From JBPCNH01 sp051001455 (GTDB lineage: Bacteria > Actinomycetota > CADDZG01 > WHSQ01): a stretch of DNA of 64,000 bases. The DNA lies in the NCBI GenBank assembly GCA_051001455.1, contig JBPCNH010000004.1, forward strand, positions 62,001 through 126,000, given 5' to 3'. Numbering within the stretch: position 1 is the stretch's first letter; each line of letters opens with the position of its first letter. Below, piece by piece: positions 9,264 through 17,419 of the stretch. Made by a program: the position numbers and the translations under genes. The notes under the pieces were generated by a model. That model worked only from the letters and a program-made list of their open reading frames with translations, was not told the DNA's origin and ran no database searches.

Positions 9264-9674
9264 ATGCTCGGGAAGATCGAACACGTTGCCCTCGCCGTAG
9301 CCGACCTCGACGCGGCGGTCGCTCACTACCAGGAGACATGGGGACTCGAAGTTTCGCACCGGGAGCGGGTCGAGGACCAAGGGGTCGAGGAAGCGATGCT
9401 TCCTCTCGGAGAGTCCTACCTGCAACTCCTGGGCCCCACCGGGCCCGACACAACCGTGGGTAAGTTCATCGCACGGCGAGGTGAGGGGCTTCATCACATC
9501 GCGTACGAGGTCCCCGACCTGGAGGGCGCCCTGGCCGACCTCAAGTCCAAAGGGGTCCGGCTGATCGACGAAGAGCCCAGGGTCGGTGGGCGCGGCCACA
9601 TGGTCGCATTCGTTCATCCCGCCGCGAATCACGGCCTCCTCGTTGAATTGATCCAGGCGCCGCGCGAGGGATGA
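9264..9674 (+). CDS. mce: Methylmalonyl-CoA/ethylmalonyl-CoA epimerase
   Basis: The 136-residue vicinal-oxygen-chelate protein has the expected metal ligands of methylmalonyl-CoA epimerase: His7 (IEHVAL), Gln54 (SYLQLL), His77 or His78 (GLHHIAYEV) and Glu128 (LLVELI). It interconverts the 2R and 2S forms of methylmalonyl-CoA, and in ethylmalonyl-CoA-pathway bacteria also of ethylmalonyl-CoA. This links carboxylation (the carboxylase/reductase and propionyl-CoA carboxylase encoded here) to the B12-dependent mutase at 19248. The stop codon overlaps the ATG of the following MFS gene by four bases. Confidence 0.92.
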   Translation: MLGKIEHVALAVADLDAAVAHYQETWGLEVSHRERVEDQGVEEAMLPLGESYLQLLGPTGPDTTVGKFIARRGEGLHHIAYEVPDLEGALADLKSKGVRLIDEEPRVGGRGHMVAFVHPAANHGLLVELIQAPREG

Positions 9675-10939
9675 TCCAAGAGACCTCCGCATCCAGCCCG
9701 GCCGAAGCGCCCTCGCCCTTCCGAAGACCGGAGTTCAGGAAGCTCCTCGCGATCTCGATAACCGTTGCGCTGGGCTTCGGGATGGTCATCCCGGTTTTCC
9801 CGCTTTACGCGAAGTCATTCGGCGTCAGTCTCGCCGCCGTTGGACTAGTGCAGGTCGTTTTCGGCGGCACCCGGTTCTCGTTCGGCCTCGTCGGAGGATT
9901 GGTGGTGGATCGCTTCGGCGAGCGCGCCTGCACGATCGCAGGCCTGTTGATCGTGTCCGCGTCCTCCTACGCGGCAGGGTTCTCGACGACGTTCACTCAG
10001 TTCGTCCTGGCGCGCGGGTTCGGCGGGGCGGGCTCCGCTCTCTTCATCGCCGGGCTGATGAACCGGATACTTCGGATAATCGAGCCCGGCGCGATGGGCC
10101 GGGCAACCGGCGCTTTCCGGTCCTCGTTCCTCGTCGGCATCAGCGTGGGTCCCCTTCTCGGGGGTCTCGTTGCGAAGTATTTCGGGCTGGCGGCACCGTT
10201 CCACTTCTACGCCAGCGGTCTCATAATCGCCGCGGTGATCGCTTACGTCGTGATGGGCGGAGAGGCGGTGGTCAGGCCGGCCGAGAAGAAGACCCCGATC
10301 CAAGCTCTCCGGGCGGCCCGGCCGTTGTTCGCGGACCGGCGGTTCATAGCCGCCATGCTCGTCACTTTCGTGGGGTGGTGGACCCTCTCGGGTCCCGCTC
10401 AGGTGATGGGCGCCTTGTTCGCCGAAGACCGGCTTGGCTTCTCTCCCTTCCAGATAGGACTCGCCGTGACCCTTCTTTCGATCGGAGAGATCCTCATCCT
10501 CCTGCTGGTGGCGGGGAAAGCTTCGGACCGCTACGGACGCCGCGCCGTTCTGGTGCCGTCCCTCCTCGTCAGCGCCATAGCGATCGCTCTGCTGGGACAG
10601 ATCGAGGGAGCGCCGATGCTGTACTTCCCTCTCATGATCCTGGTCGGCATCGGGATCGCTTCAGGAAGCGCTGCCGCGGGAGGTCTCATGGCCGATGCTC
10701 TCCCGAAGGAGGGATCGGGGGCTGCCGTGGGCGTGAACCAGATGGCGGGCGATCTCGGCTATCTGATCGCGCCGGTAGCCACGCTCACCTTGGCGCAGGA
10801 GATCTCGTACGGGGCGGCCTATATCTTCGGAGCGATCCCTGCTGCATTGGTCCTCGTTTACGCGCTGCGCCTGCCGAAGGGCCCCAGCGTGTCGGCAAGC
10901 GACGACGAGGTGCAAAGCCCCGTCGAGCCGGTCGGCTGA
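9671..10939 (+). CDS. MFS transporter
   Basis: This 422-residue protein has about twelve hydrophobic segments and begins after a short proline-rich cytoplasmic stretch. The first MFS loop motif is present between helices 2 and 3 as GLVGGLVVDRFGERA, and a second-half equivalent as LLVAGKASDRYGRRA, matching the two 6-helix halves. It is probably a proton-driven efflux or uptake carrier in the cytoplasmic membrane. The substrate is unknown. It overlaps the epimerase stop by ATGA, so the two genes are probably co-expressed; a link to organic-acid export is possible but unproven. Confidence 0.85.
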   Translation: MIQETSASSPAEAPSPFRRPEFRKLLAISITVALGFGMVIPVFPLYAKSFGVSLAAVGLVQVVFGGTRFSFGLVGGLVVDRFGERACTIAGLLIVSASSYAAGFSTTFTQFVLARGFGGAGSALFIAGLMNRILRIIEPGAMGRATGAFRSSFLVGISVGPLLGGLVAKYFGLAAPFHFYASGLIIAAVIAYVVMGGEAVVRPAEKKTPIQALRAARPLFADRRFIAAMLVTFVGWWTLSGPAQVMGALFAEDRLGFSPFQIGLAVTLLSIGEILILLLVAGKASDRYGRRAVLVPSLLVSAIAIALLGQIEGAPMLYFPLMILVGIGIASGSAAAGGLMADALPKEGSGAAVGVNQMAGDLGYLIAPVATLTLAQEISYGAAYIFGAIPAALVLVYALRLPKGPSVSASDDEVQSPVEPVG

Positions 10940-10954
10940 GCCGACGCCAAAGTT

Positions 10955-10960
10955 TATGGT
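10955..10960 (+). promoter_or_regulatory. Leaderless -10 box (TATGGT) that decides the purM start
   Basis: TATGGT ends seven bases before the ATG at 10968. An earlier ATG at 10956 lies inside this box, so 10968 is the better start. The same TATGGT-N7-ATG arrangement occurs at the carboxylase alpha gene (61368-61355, minus strand). Confidence 0.55.
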
Positions 10961-10967
10961 GGCGCCC

Positions 10968-12065
10968 ATGGGGACCCCCAGCTACGAATCCGCAGGAGTG
11001 CGCGACCAGGACGACGCTCTCTCCTCGGTCGTACGCCATCTGCAACCGACCCTCGCGTTGCCTCGCGACGCCCGGACACTTACACGCTTCGGCCAATACG
11101 CGAGCGTGCTCGAGATCTCCGAGGACATAGCGATCGCGATCTCGACCGACGGCGTGGGATCCAAGACGATCATCGCGTCCCGGATGGATCGTTACGACAC
11201 GATCGGGTTCGACTGCGTGGCCATGAACGTCAACGATGTGATCTGCGTGGGCGCGACACCCATCGCCATGGTCGACTACCTCGGCGTTCATACCCTCGAC
11301 ACCGCCCGCACGGATGCGATCTTGAAAGGCCTCGCCGCTGCCGCGGCAGAGGCTTCGATCGCCATCCCCGGCGGGGAGCTGGCGCAGCTTCCCGAGGTGA
11401 TCGGCTCGGACGGGCGGACACCGGGCGATGAGAAAGCGTTCGATCTCGTCGGAACGTGCGTCGGGGTGGTCCATCCGGCAAAGCTCATGCTCGGTGGGGC
11501 GGTTGCCCCGGGCGACGCGATCATCGGCGTTGCATCGAGCGGCATCCATTCCAACGGCTTGACCCTCGCGCGCAAGGTGTTGTTGGACGACGCCGGATAC
11601 GGGCTCGGCGACGAGGTCCCTCAACTGAACGGAACGCTCGGGGACGAGTTGTTACGTCCCACAGCGATCTATGTGAAAGCGGCGCGGGCGCTGTGGGATG
11701 CGGGCGTAGACACAAGGGGGCTCGTGCACATAACGAGCGATGGCTTCACCAACCTGTGCCGGCTGGATGCTCCTGTGGGATACAGGATCGACTGGCTCCC
11801 GGAGGTTCCGCCGATCTTCGCGCTCATCCGCGACCAAGGGGGAGTGGACGACACCGAGATGTTCCGGGTGTTCAACATGGGGGTCGGATTGGTGGTCATA
11901 GTTCCTCAGGAAGACGCCGAGCGGTCGATAGGGCTCATCGAGCAGGCGGGATACACGGCTTGGAGACTCGGCGTGGTGGACGAGGATGCCGGGACGGTGA
12001 CACTGGAGCCGGCAGGGCTAACAGGAAAGTTGGTCGATGGAGCGAGTCGGTTCAGCCGTAGCTGA
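10968..12065 (+). CDS. purM: Phosphoribosylformylglycinamidine cyclo-ligase (AIR synthetase)
   Basis: The 365-residue enzyme closes the imidazole ring in purine synthesis, turning FGAM and ATP into aminoimidazole ribotide. Conserved features include YESAGV at the N-terminus, STDGVGSKTIIA, the metal/ATP segment CVAMNVNDVICVGATPI, IPGGELAQLPEV and the C-terminal GLVHITSDGFTNLCRL and FNMGVGLVVIV. It runs slightly longer than the common bacterial length of about 345. The start chosen is ATG 10968, because the upstream ATG at 10956 falls within the probable -10 box. No other purine genes are close. Confidence 0.93.
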   Translation: MGTPSYESAGVRDQDDALSSVVRHLQPTLALPRDARTLTRFGQYASVLEISEDIAIAISTDGVGSKTIIASRMDRYDTIGFDCVAMNVNDVICVGATPIAMVDYLGVHTLDTARTDAILKGLAAAAAEASIAIPGGELAQLPEVIGSDGRTPGDEKAFDLVGTCVGVVHPAKLMLGGAVAPGDAIIGVASSGIHSNGLTLARKVLLDDAGYGLGDEVPQLNGTLGDELLRPTAIYVKAARALWDAGVDTRGLVHITSDGFTNLCRLDAPVGYRIDWLPEVPPIFALIRDQGGVDDTEMFRVFNMGVGLVVIVPQEDAERSIGLIEQAGYTAWRLGVVDEDAGTVTLEPAGLTGKLVDGASRFSRS

Positions 12066-12069
12066 CCGC

Positions 12070-13029
12070 TCAGCCGATCGGGTTCTCCTTATTGACGATA
12101 GGGATGCAGTTCCCGCCGAGTGGTGTCGACTCGGCACCGTCTCCACCCTCTTTGGGCTCATCCTCGCAGTCCTTCTTCGAAGAGCCACCCTCGGACGGAT
12201 CCTGTTCGTCCTTCTCTTCCTTGTCGGAGGAAGATCCCGGACCCGTCGACTCATCGTCGTTCCCCGACGATCCTGAACCTTCTGCCGGCTGGGCCGGCGC
12301 CGAACCGGCGGCTTTCTTAGCGGCCGCCTTGACGGTCTCGGAAGCGGATTTGACCGTTCCTCCGACATCTTTGTTGGCGAGCAGAGACGTGACCTTGTCG
12401 AGCATCCCCGGAGGCAGCACGTCACGCAAGAACGTTTGCAGCTTCTGCGAGTTGCCCTTCTTCGAGGTAAGACGCGCGTACTCTTCGTACTGCTTAGCAG
12501 TCAGCTTGAATCTCACTCCCGGCGCGAGCTCGACGTGACGTAGAGCGAGAGAGACACCATTGGCCGGATCCGGTTCCGCGGCGGCGCGACCGACGCCTTC
12601 GCTTGCGGCCACCCGATCGCTGAAGTAGTTGGCAAGAGCCACGCCGAAAGCAGAGAAAGTCATCAGGCTCGCCCCGAGCACCGCCGACATCAGCATCTTG
12701 GCCAAGCGCAAGCGCGTCACCTTGTGAGAACGCTCGGCCTTCTTCTGGCTAACCTCGTTCATCACTTCCAACAGAGCGACCTTCTCCTGCTCGACATCAC
12801 GATCCACCTCGGCGAGCAAACGTTGTGCTTCATCGACTTCGCCGGCACGCATCAAGACGGCAGAGAGGCTCATGGTGTCGTCGACGACCTGCTTCGACTT
12901 GCGGCAGAACTGGGTGGTCGATCGAGCCAAGGCGAGACGCTCTCTTTGTTCCGCGGCGGCATTGGCCTCATCCATCTCGTTCAGAGAGGCACTCAGTGCT
13001 CTGTAGGCGCGCAGCGGTCGAAAGGTCAT
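12070..13029 (-). CDS. Uncharacterised membrane-anchored protein with coiled-coil N-terminus and acidic tail
   Basis: I do not recognise this 319-residue protein. Residues about 10-100 are rich in heptad-like Leu/Ala/Glu and may form an alpha-helical hairpin (RLLAEVDRDVEQEKVALLEV). A hydrophobic helix follows at about 107-132 (MLMSAVLGASLMTFSAFGVA). The outer part has a small folded segment (ALRHVELAPGVRFKLTAKQY). It ends in a low-complexity Ser/Gly/Glu/Asp tail with two cysteines (DCEDEP and GNCIPI) that could form a disulphide. The predicted topology is N-terminus inside, tail outside. It is convergent with purM and divergent from the propionyl-CoA carboxylase beta gene. Confidence 0.55.
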   Translation of the reverse strand: MTFRPLRAYRALSASLNEMDEANAAAEQRERLALARSTTQFCRKSKQVVDDTMSLSAVLMRAGEVDEAQRLLAEVDRDVEQEKVALLEVMNEVSQKKAERSHKVTRLRLAKMLMSAVLGASLMTFSAFGVALANYFSDRVAASEGVGRAAAEPDPANGVSLALRHVELAPGVRFKLTAKQYEEYARLTSKKGNSQKLQTFLRDVLPPGMLDKVTSLLANKDVGGTVKSASETVKAAAKKAAGSAPAQPAEGSGSSGNDDESTGPGSSSDKEEKDEQDPSEGGSSKKDCEDEPKEGGDGAESTPLGGNCIPIVNKENPIG

Positions 13030-13150
13030 GGGCTAGAAGGTTCTCCACCGGGAGGCGGTCCCCTTCATACGATTCCGCCCGATTGGCCCGCATTTCAGGA
13101 GCAGAGCTCGCGGGTCCCTCGTGATACTCCGGCCGGGGCCGGCGCCCCGA

Positions 13151-13156
13151 TATGCT
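13151..13156 (+). promoter_or_regulatory. Leaderless -10 box (TATGCT) of the carboxyltransferase gene
   Basis: TATGCT ends eight bases before the ATG at 13165. No Shine-Dalgarno sequence precedes that ATG, which is also where homology to carboxyltransferases begins. Confidence 0.5.
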
Positions 13157-13164
13157 GCCGCCCT

Positions 13165-14742
13165 ATGGCGATCGAACAAAGCGACTCCCAGAAGAGGGCG
13201 ATCGAGCAGAGCATCGAGGCCTTGGCCGACCTCAGGGCCGAAGCCGAGCTGGCCGGTGGGCCTGCGATCGACAAGCAACACGAGCGAGGCAAGCTGACGG
13301 CCCGCGAACGCATCTCGAAGCTTCTGGACAAAGACTCGTTCAACGAGACCGACATGCTCGTCAGGCACCGGTCACACGGGTTCGGGATCGAGGACAGACG
13401 CCCGTTGAGTGATGCCGTCGTCACCGGTTGGGGGACGATCGACGGACGCAAGGTTTTCGTCTTCGCACAAGATTTCACGGTTTTCGGGGGGTCTCTCGGC
13501 GAGGTGATGGGCGAGAAGATCTGCAAGATCATGGACCTTGCGCTCGCTACCGGGGCGCCGGTGATCGGGCTGAACGATTCCGGTGGTGCCCGTATCCAGG
13601 AAGGCGCCGCCTCGCTGGCCGGGTATGGGTACATCTTCGATCGCAACGTTCGATCGTCAGGTGTCGTGCCTCAGATCTCGGCCATCATGGGCCCCTGCGC
13701 CGGTGGAGCCGTCTACTCCCCCGCGATGACCGACTTCACCTTCATGGTCAGCGAGACGTCGCACATGTTCATCACGGGACCCGACGTTATCAAGACGGTG
13801 ACGGGAGAAGACGTCACCCAGGAAGAGCTCGGTGGGGCTATGAGCCACGCCTCTCGTTCCGGCGTCGCGCACGTTGTGGCAGCAACAGACGAAGACTGCC
13901 TCGAGCAGATCCGCTATCTCTTGTCGTTCATCCCCTCGAACAACTTCGAATCGCCGCCATACTTCACTCCGAACGATGATCCGCTGCGCTCGTGTGACAA
14001 AGTCGTGGACGTAGTTCCGGACTCTCCGAACCAGCCCTACGACATGCGCGAAGTGATCGGCGACGTCTTCGACGACGGAGAATTCTTCGAGGTCCACGAG
14101 CACTGGGCGAAAAACATCCTCTGTGGCTTCGCCCGCCTGGCGGGTCATCCCGTGGGGGTGGTAGCCAACCAGCCGTCGGTCCTGGCGGGCACCCTGGACA
14201 TCGAGTCGTCCACTAAGGGAGCCAGATTCGTTCGGTTCTGCGACGCCTTCAACATCCCACTGGTGGCGTTCGTGGACGTCCCCGGGTTCCTCCCGGGAAC
14301 CGAACAGGAATTCGGCGGCATCATCCGTCACGGCGCCAAGCTGCTCTACGCCTTCAGCGAGGCCACCGTCCCCCGCATGACCGTCATCACACGCAAAGCG
14401 TACGGCGGCGCGTATGTCGTCATGAATTCGAAGCACATCCGAGCCGACGTGTCGTTCGCGTGGCCGTCTGCAACGATCGCCGTCATGGGAGCGGAAGGCG
14501 CGGTCGGGATCATCCACCGCAAGGAGATCGCCGCAGCAGACGATCCCGAGGCGCGGCGCAAGGAGCTGATCGACGATTACTCGGAGAGGTTCTCCAACCC
14601 ATACATCGCTGCGGAACGCGGTTACGTGGATGATGTGATCGATCCCAAGGACACCCGCCGGCGGCTCGTAGCGTCGCTCGAGATGCTGCGCTCGAAGAGA
14701 GAGACGATCCCGCAACGCAAACACGGCAACATCCCGCTATGA
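13165..14742 (+). CDS. pccB: Acyl-CoA carboxylase beta subunit (propionyl-CoA carboxylase carboxyltransferase)
   Basis: This 525-residue carboxyltransferase carries CO2 from biotin to propionyl-CoA, and probably acetyl-CoA, giving (methyl)malonyl-CoA. Both crotonase-like halves are present: the N-half has RGKLTARERISKLLDKDSF and the oxyanion segment GAPVIGLNDSGGARIQEG, and the C-half has VDVPGFLPGTEQEFGGIIRHG and VITRKAYGGAYVVMNSK. The ATG at 13165 is preferred to in-frame upstream starts because homology begins there and a TATGCT box lies eight bases upstream. The epsilon-like subunit follows with a 4-bp overlap. The nearest biotin-carrying alpha subunit is at 59670-61355, and it could serve this complex too. 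Confidence 0.95.
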   Translation: MAIEQSDSQKRAIEQSIEALADLRAEAELAGGPAIDKQHERGKLTARERISKLLDKDSFNETDMLVRHRSHGFGIEDRRPLSDAVVTGWGTIDGRKVFVFAQDFTVFGGSLGEVMGEKICKIMDLALATGAPVIGLNDSGGARIQEGAASLAGYGYIFDRNVRSSGVVPQISAIMGPCAGGAVYSPAMTDFTFMVSETSHMFITGPDVIKTVTGEDVTQEELGGAMSHASRSGVAHVVAATDEDCLEQIRYLLSFIPSNNFESPPYFTPNDDPLRSCDKVVDVVPDSPNQPYDMREVIGDVFDDGEFFEVHEHWAKNILCGFARLAGHPVGVVANQPSVLAGTLDIESSTKGARFVRFCDAFNIPLVAFVDVPGFLPGTEQEFGGIIRHGAKLLYAFSEATVPRMTVITRKAYGGAYVVMNSKHIRADVSFAWPSATIAVMGAEGAVGIIHRKEIAAADDPEARRKELIDDYSERFSNPYIAAERGYVDDVIDPKDTRRRLVASLEMLRSKRETIPQRKHGNIPL

Positions 14743-15032
14743 CGTCCGGCTCGGAAAGACGGCCCAAACTAAAGCTCGTAGACGTGAGCGGCGGCGCCAC
14801 CGAAGAAGAACAGCGCGCTGCTCTGGAAGCCTTAACGAGAACCATCGAGGAAGAACGCCGCGCCCGAACGACCTCGATCTGGCTTCGCTCCGCGCGGGCC
14901 CAGGGACGCCGGCTGGGGATGTACGACTACAGGGACCGATTCTCACGCGACGACACGTGGCGTCTCTCTACGCGCTTCGCCTCAGGAGGCAGGGAGTATC
15001 CGGGATTGCTAGGGCGCGGGGACGCTCGGTAA
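14739..15032 (+). CDS. Acyl-CoA carboxylase epsilon-like subunit
   Basis: This small 97-residue protein overlaps the carboxyltransferase stop by four bases (ATGA). It has the features of actinobacterial AccE/PccE subunits: a basic start (RRPKLKLVDVSGGA), a helix EEQRAALEALTRTIEEERR, and a Trp/Arg-rich tail (TTSIWLRSARAQGRR, RDDTWRLSTRF). Epsilon subunits bind the carboxyltransferase core and stimulate acyl-CoA carboxylase assembly. They are confined to Actinomycetota, which supports the taxonomic call. Sequence conservation in this family is weak, so context carries much of the weight. The TAA stop lies inside the first unit of the tandem repeat that follows. Confidence 0.75.
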   Translation: MTSGSERRPKLKLVDVSGGATEEEQRAALEALTRTIEEERRARTTSIWLRSARAQGRRLGMYDYRDRFSRDDTWRLSTRFASGGREYPGLLGRGDAR

Positions 15033-15210
15033 AGGGTCCATTCGGACGTCCACCCGCCCACCCGAAAATCTTCGACCGGCGGCGCGAACCAACCGGGGAA
15101 CCGGAACTCGGTAAGGGTTCATTCGGACATCCGTCCGCCCGCCCGCCCAAAATCTTCGACCGGCGGCGCGAACCAACCGGGGAACCGGTGTTGAGTAGGG
15201 GTCCGTTCGG
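15025..15210. repeat. Intergenic tandem direct repeat, 82-84 bp period, about 2.2 copies
   Basis: Unit 1 spans about 15025-15106, unit 2 about 15107-15190 and a partial third about 15191-15210. A 40-bp core is identical in the two full units (15065-15104 and 15149-15188), holding ATCTTCGACCGGCGG and AACCGGGGAACCGG. The rest of each unit differs at a few bases. The array fills the space between convergent genes and starts inside the epsilon-subunit stop region. The CCGG-rich core could fold and may act as a two-way terminator, but no U-tract is present. Confidence 0.8.
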
Positions 15211-15211
15211 G

Positions 15212-15976
15212 TCAGCCCACCATCGTTAGGCCACCGCTTACGGAGAGCACCTGGCCCGTCGTGAAGCGAGCGTCGTCGGACGCGAAGTAAGCACAAGCCG
15301 CAGCCACTTCTTCCGGTGACACGAGACGCTTGAGAGGTGTCGCTTGGATCATCCCGGCCATCATCTTCCGGCCGACCGGCTGCTCGTTGATGAGGGTCGT
15401 CATAGGCGTGTCGGCAGGCCCCGGGCAAACGGCGTTCACAGTGACCTTGTCACGAGCCAGCTCCCTCGCCACCGATTTCGAGAACGCGATGACCCCGCCC
15501 TTAGCAGCTGAATAGACGGCTTCGCCCATCGAACCAACACGCCCCGCATCAGAAGCGATGTTGATGATGCGACCGTAACCGGTGGCCCGGCAGCGCTCGG
15601 CGATGGCCGGTGCGATCACGTAGCAGCAGTTGAGGACTCCCAGTAGATCGACCGAGATGAGCCGGTCCCAGGACGCCGGATCGGACTCCAGAAAGAATGC
15701 AGGCTCATCGAAGCCGGCGTTGTTCACCAACACGTCGATCCCGCCGGTGGCAGCACGTACCTCTGCGGCTGCGGATCCCACGCTGGCTCGGTCGGCGACA
15801 TCGCAATCCCAGAACCCTGCGCTTCCTCCTGCGGTCGAGATCTCGTCGACGACCGCATTTCCATTGGCGACATCGATATCGGTTACGGCCACGAACATCC
15901 CCTCTGCCGCAAAGCGAAGGGCTATGGCGCGCCCTAGACCGGACCCCGCACCCGTAACGAAAACCGTGTTAGCCAC
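15212..15976 (-). CDS. Short-chain dehydrogenase/reductase, BadH-like (acyl-CoA hydroxyl dehydrogenase)
   Basis: The 254-residue SDR has the NAD-binding motif VTGAGSGLGRAIA at the N-terminus, an acidic residue after beta-2 (VTDIDV) suggesting NAD, the NNAG motif, the catalytic YSAAK (Tyr about 158, Lys about 162) and the PG motif (AVCPGPADT). The C-terminus LSVSGGLTMVG closely resembles that of BadH-type 2-hydroxycyclohexane-carboxyl-CoA and 3-hydroxyacyl-CoA dehydrogenases. It most likely oxidises a hydroxyacyl-CoA, but the exact substrate is uncertain. It starts at GTG 15976, six bases after a TAGTCT box, so the mRNA is probably leaderless. Confidence 0.88.
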   Translation of the reverse strand: MANTVFVTGAGSGLGRAIALRFAAEGMFVAVTDIDVANGNAVVDEISTAGGSAGFWDCDVADRASVGSAAAEVRAATGGIDVLVNNAGFDEPAFFLESDPASWDRLISVDLLGVLNCCYVIAPAIAERCRATGYGRIINIASDAGRVGSMGEAVYSAAKGGVIAFSKSVARELARDKVTVNAVCPGPADTPMTTLINEQPVGRKMMAGMIQATPLKRLVSPEEVAAACAYFASDDARFTTGQVLSVSGGLTMVG

Positions 15977-15982
15977 GGCCGG

Positions 15983-15988
15983 AGACTA
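15983..15988 (-). promoter_or_regulatory. Leaderless -10 box (TAGTCT) of the SDR gene
   Basis: On the minus strand TAGTCT ends six bases before the GTG at 15976. No Shine-Dalgarno sequence is seen. Confidence 0.55.
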
Positions 15989-17332
15989 GCGGGACCGGCG
16001 GAACTCCGCGGCAGCGCCGCGGAGAGAAGGCGCCAGCGGTTGCCCCGAGCGCAACAGATGATCTGCGAGGCCACCCGTTGAAGCAGGATCTTCGGCTATG
16101 GAAGGCCATACTGCGTGCCTCGTAAGAGTGTAGAGAGGAGAATCTGGCTGCGGCGTAGGATCGGCCTCACCGGGATCTGCGCCGGGCAACACGACGAGCG
16201 CCGACGACACCCCTCGCTCATAGCCATCGGAAGGGCGGTTGATCACCCTTCCATCGATCGCTAGCGTGCTGGATCCCCCGCCATCGATGTTGAGAGCCCA
16301 GTCCGCTCCGAGCGAACGGAAAAGGTTGGCGAACTCACGCAGCGTCATGCCGACGCTGTAACCCGTCTGGCGGCCGTCGACGACGACCATCAAGACCTTG
16401 CCATCAGGCGTCGTCCCGATGCCCGTCCGTGGGTGGCGTTCGAAGAAAGGCCCACTGCCGGCCACGTTGCCCTCGATGACCGTGCCGCCCTCGATCAGAG
16501 TTGGATTCCCGCCGATGGTGTCGAGGACGCCCCGCCAGCCTGTTGACCACCCGAGAGTCACTTCTTCGCCGGGCGTCAGTGCAGCCAGGGTCGGCGCATG
16601 GACACTCGTGAGAGGCGTGGCCAGGATGGATCCACCGAGAGGCTTGATGCTTTTGCCTCCGCACCTAACACGGTCGACGAAGTGGCGGGTCTCGACACCG
16701 GGAGATTCGGTCAGGGGATAGGGAGAGCCCGACGCATACAAACGCACCTGGCATATCCCGGCAGGAGGTTTCTCGATCCCTCCCCCTTCACGGGTGTAAC
16801 GAGCGATCTGGTCACCCGAAGGAGCGCCGGCATTAACGAGATCGATGGGGAACGTGTTGCCCGTATCGGTTTCACGGGCCCATCCGCTGACCTTCGGATT
16901 CCCCATGTAAGTGGATGTCCCCGTGTGATCCGCTGCGAAGTTCCGGCCCCAAGCAAGAGGGGTTTGCGCCAGAACACCATCGAAGGCAAAAGTGTGCACC
17001 GGACGACCCGTGGGGCGGGCGTAGTCCCCGTTGATGGCGGCGACCGCCCGGGTGCGCGCTGCCATAGAGGACGTCGTCTCGAACTTCGGCAACCGATCGT
17101 TCGCCAGGACCGTGTCCAGCCTGGCCTCTGCACCCTGCTGCATCGAAACGATCCTGATCCTGAAGGGTCCGCCGTAATCGCGGATCACGGTCAAAGTCAC
17201 GCCGGGAGCGATGCCGGAGCTGCGGGTGCGCTTAGACGGACCGGCATTCGACGGCAACGTGGCAACGAGAGCCCCCACGAGGGCCAGAGCAAGCACAAGG
17301 CTTCGCCAGATGAACCTTTTCCGGGGGGTCAT
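15986..17332 (-). CDS. Secreted phosphodiester glycosidase (NAGPA-domain) protein
   Basis: This 448-residue protein has a signal peptide or N-terminal anchor (RSLVLALALVGALVATL). Its catalytic region resembles the NAGPA/DUF2233 phosphodiester glycosidase domain, with RTGIGTTPDGKVLMVVVDGR, SVGMTLREFANLFRSLGAD and the hallmark ALNIDGGGSSTLAIDG at about 350-365. Family members remove sugars from phosphodiester-linked cell-wall glycans or the GlcNAc-phosphodiester of lysosomal enzymes. A cell-surface glycopolymer substrate is likely here. The ATG at 17332 is chosen over an upstream TTG at 17341 because TAGTTT lies exactly seven bases before it. Confidence 0.8.
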   Translation of the reverse strand: MTPRKRFIWRSLVLALALVGALVATLPSNAGPSKRTRSSGIAPGVTLTVIRDYGGPFRIRIVSMQQGAEARLDTVLANDRLPKFETTSSMAARTRAVAAINGDYARPTGRPVHTFAFDGVLAQTPLAWGRNFAADHTGTSTYMGNPKVSGWARETDTGNTFPIDLVNAGAPSGDQIARYTREGGGIEKPPAGICQVRLYASGSPYPLTESPGVETRHFVDRVRCGGKSIKPLGGSILATPLTSVHAPTLAALTPGEEVTLGWSTGWRGVLDTIGGNPTLIEGGTVIEGNVAGSGPFFERHPRTGIGTTPDGKVLMVVVDGRQTGYSVGMTLREFANLFRSLGADWALNIDGGGSSTLAIDGRVINRPSDGYERGVSSALVVLPGADPGEADPTPQPDSPLYTLTRHAVWPSIAEDPASTGGLADHLLRSGQPLAPSLRGAAAEFRRSR

Positions 17333-17339
17333 GTCGGTC

Positions 17340-17345
17340 AAACTA
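17340..17345 (-). promoter_or_regulatory. Leaderless -10 box (TAGTTT) that decides the phosphodiester glycosidase start
   Basis: On the minus strand TAGTTT ends seven bases before the ATG at 17332. The alternative TTG start at 17341 would overlap this box. Confidence 0.55.
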
Positions 17346-17419
17346 GGTCATCCCGGAGCGGCGTGCAAGCAAAGCAGAGCCCAGGGGCGAACCTCATCAC
17401 CGAGCCGAGGTCCGTCGCC

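Noticed and set aside
12724..13164. N-terminal extension of the carboxyltransferase upstream of 13165
   Set aside because: The extension is antisense to the coiled-coil protein gene, has no homology to carboxyltransferases, and the TATGCT box supports ATG 13165.
13657..14724. 355-codon minus-strand frame opposite the carboxyltransferase gene
   Set aside because: It is an antisense shadow of a conserved enzyme.
15025..15210. Possible CRISPR array
   Set aside because: There are only two full units, the similarity continues through the would-be spacers, and no cas gene is near.
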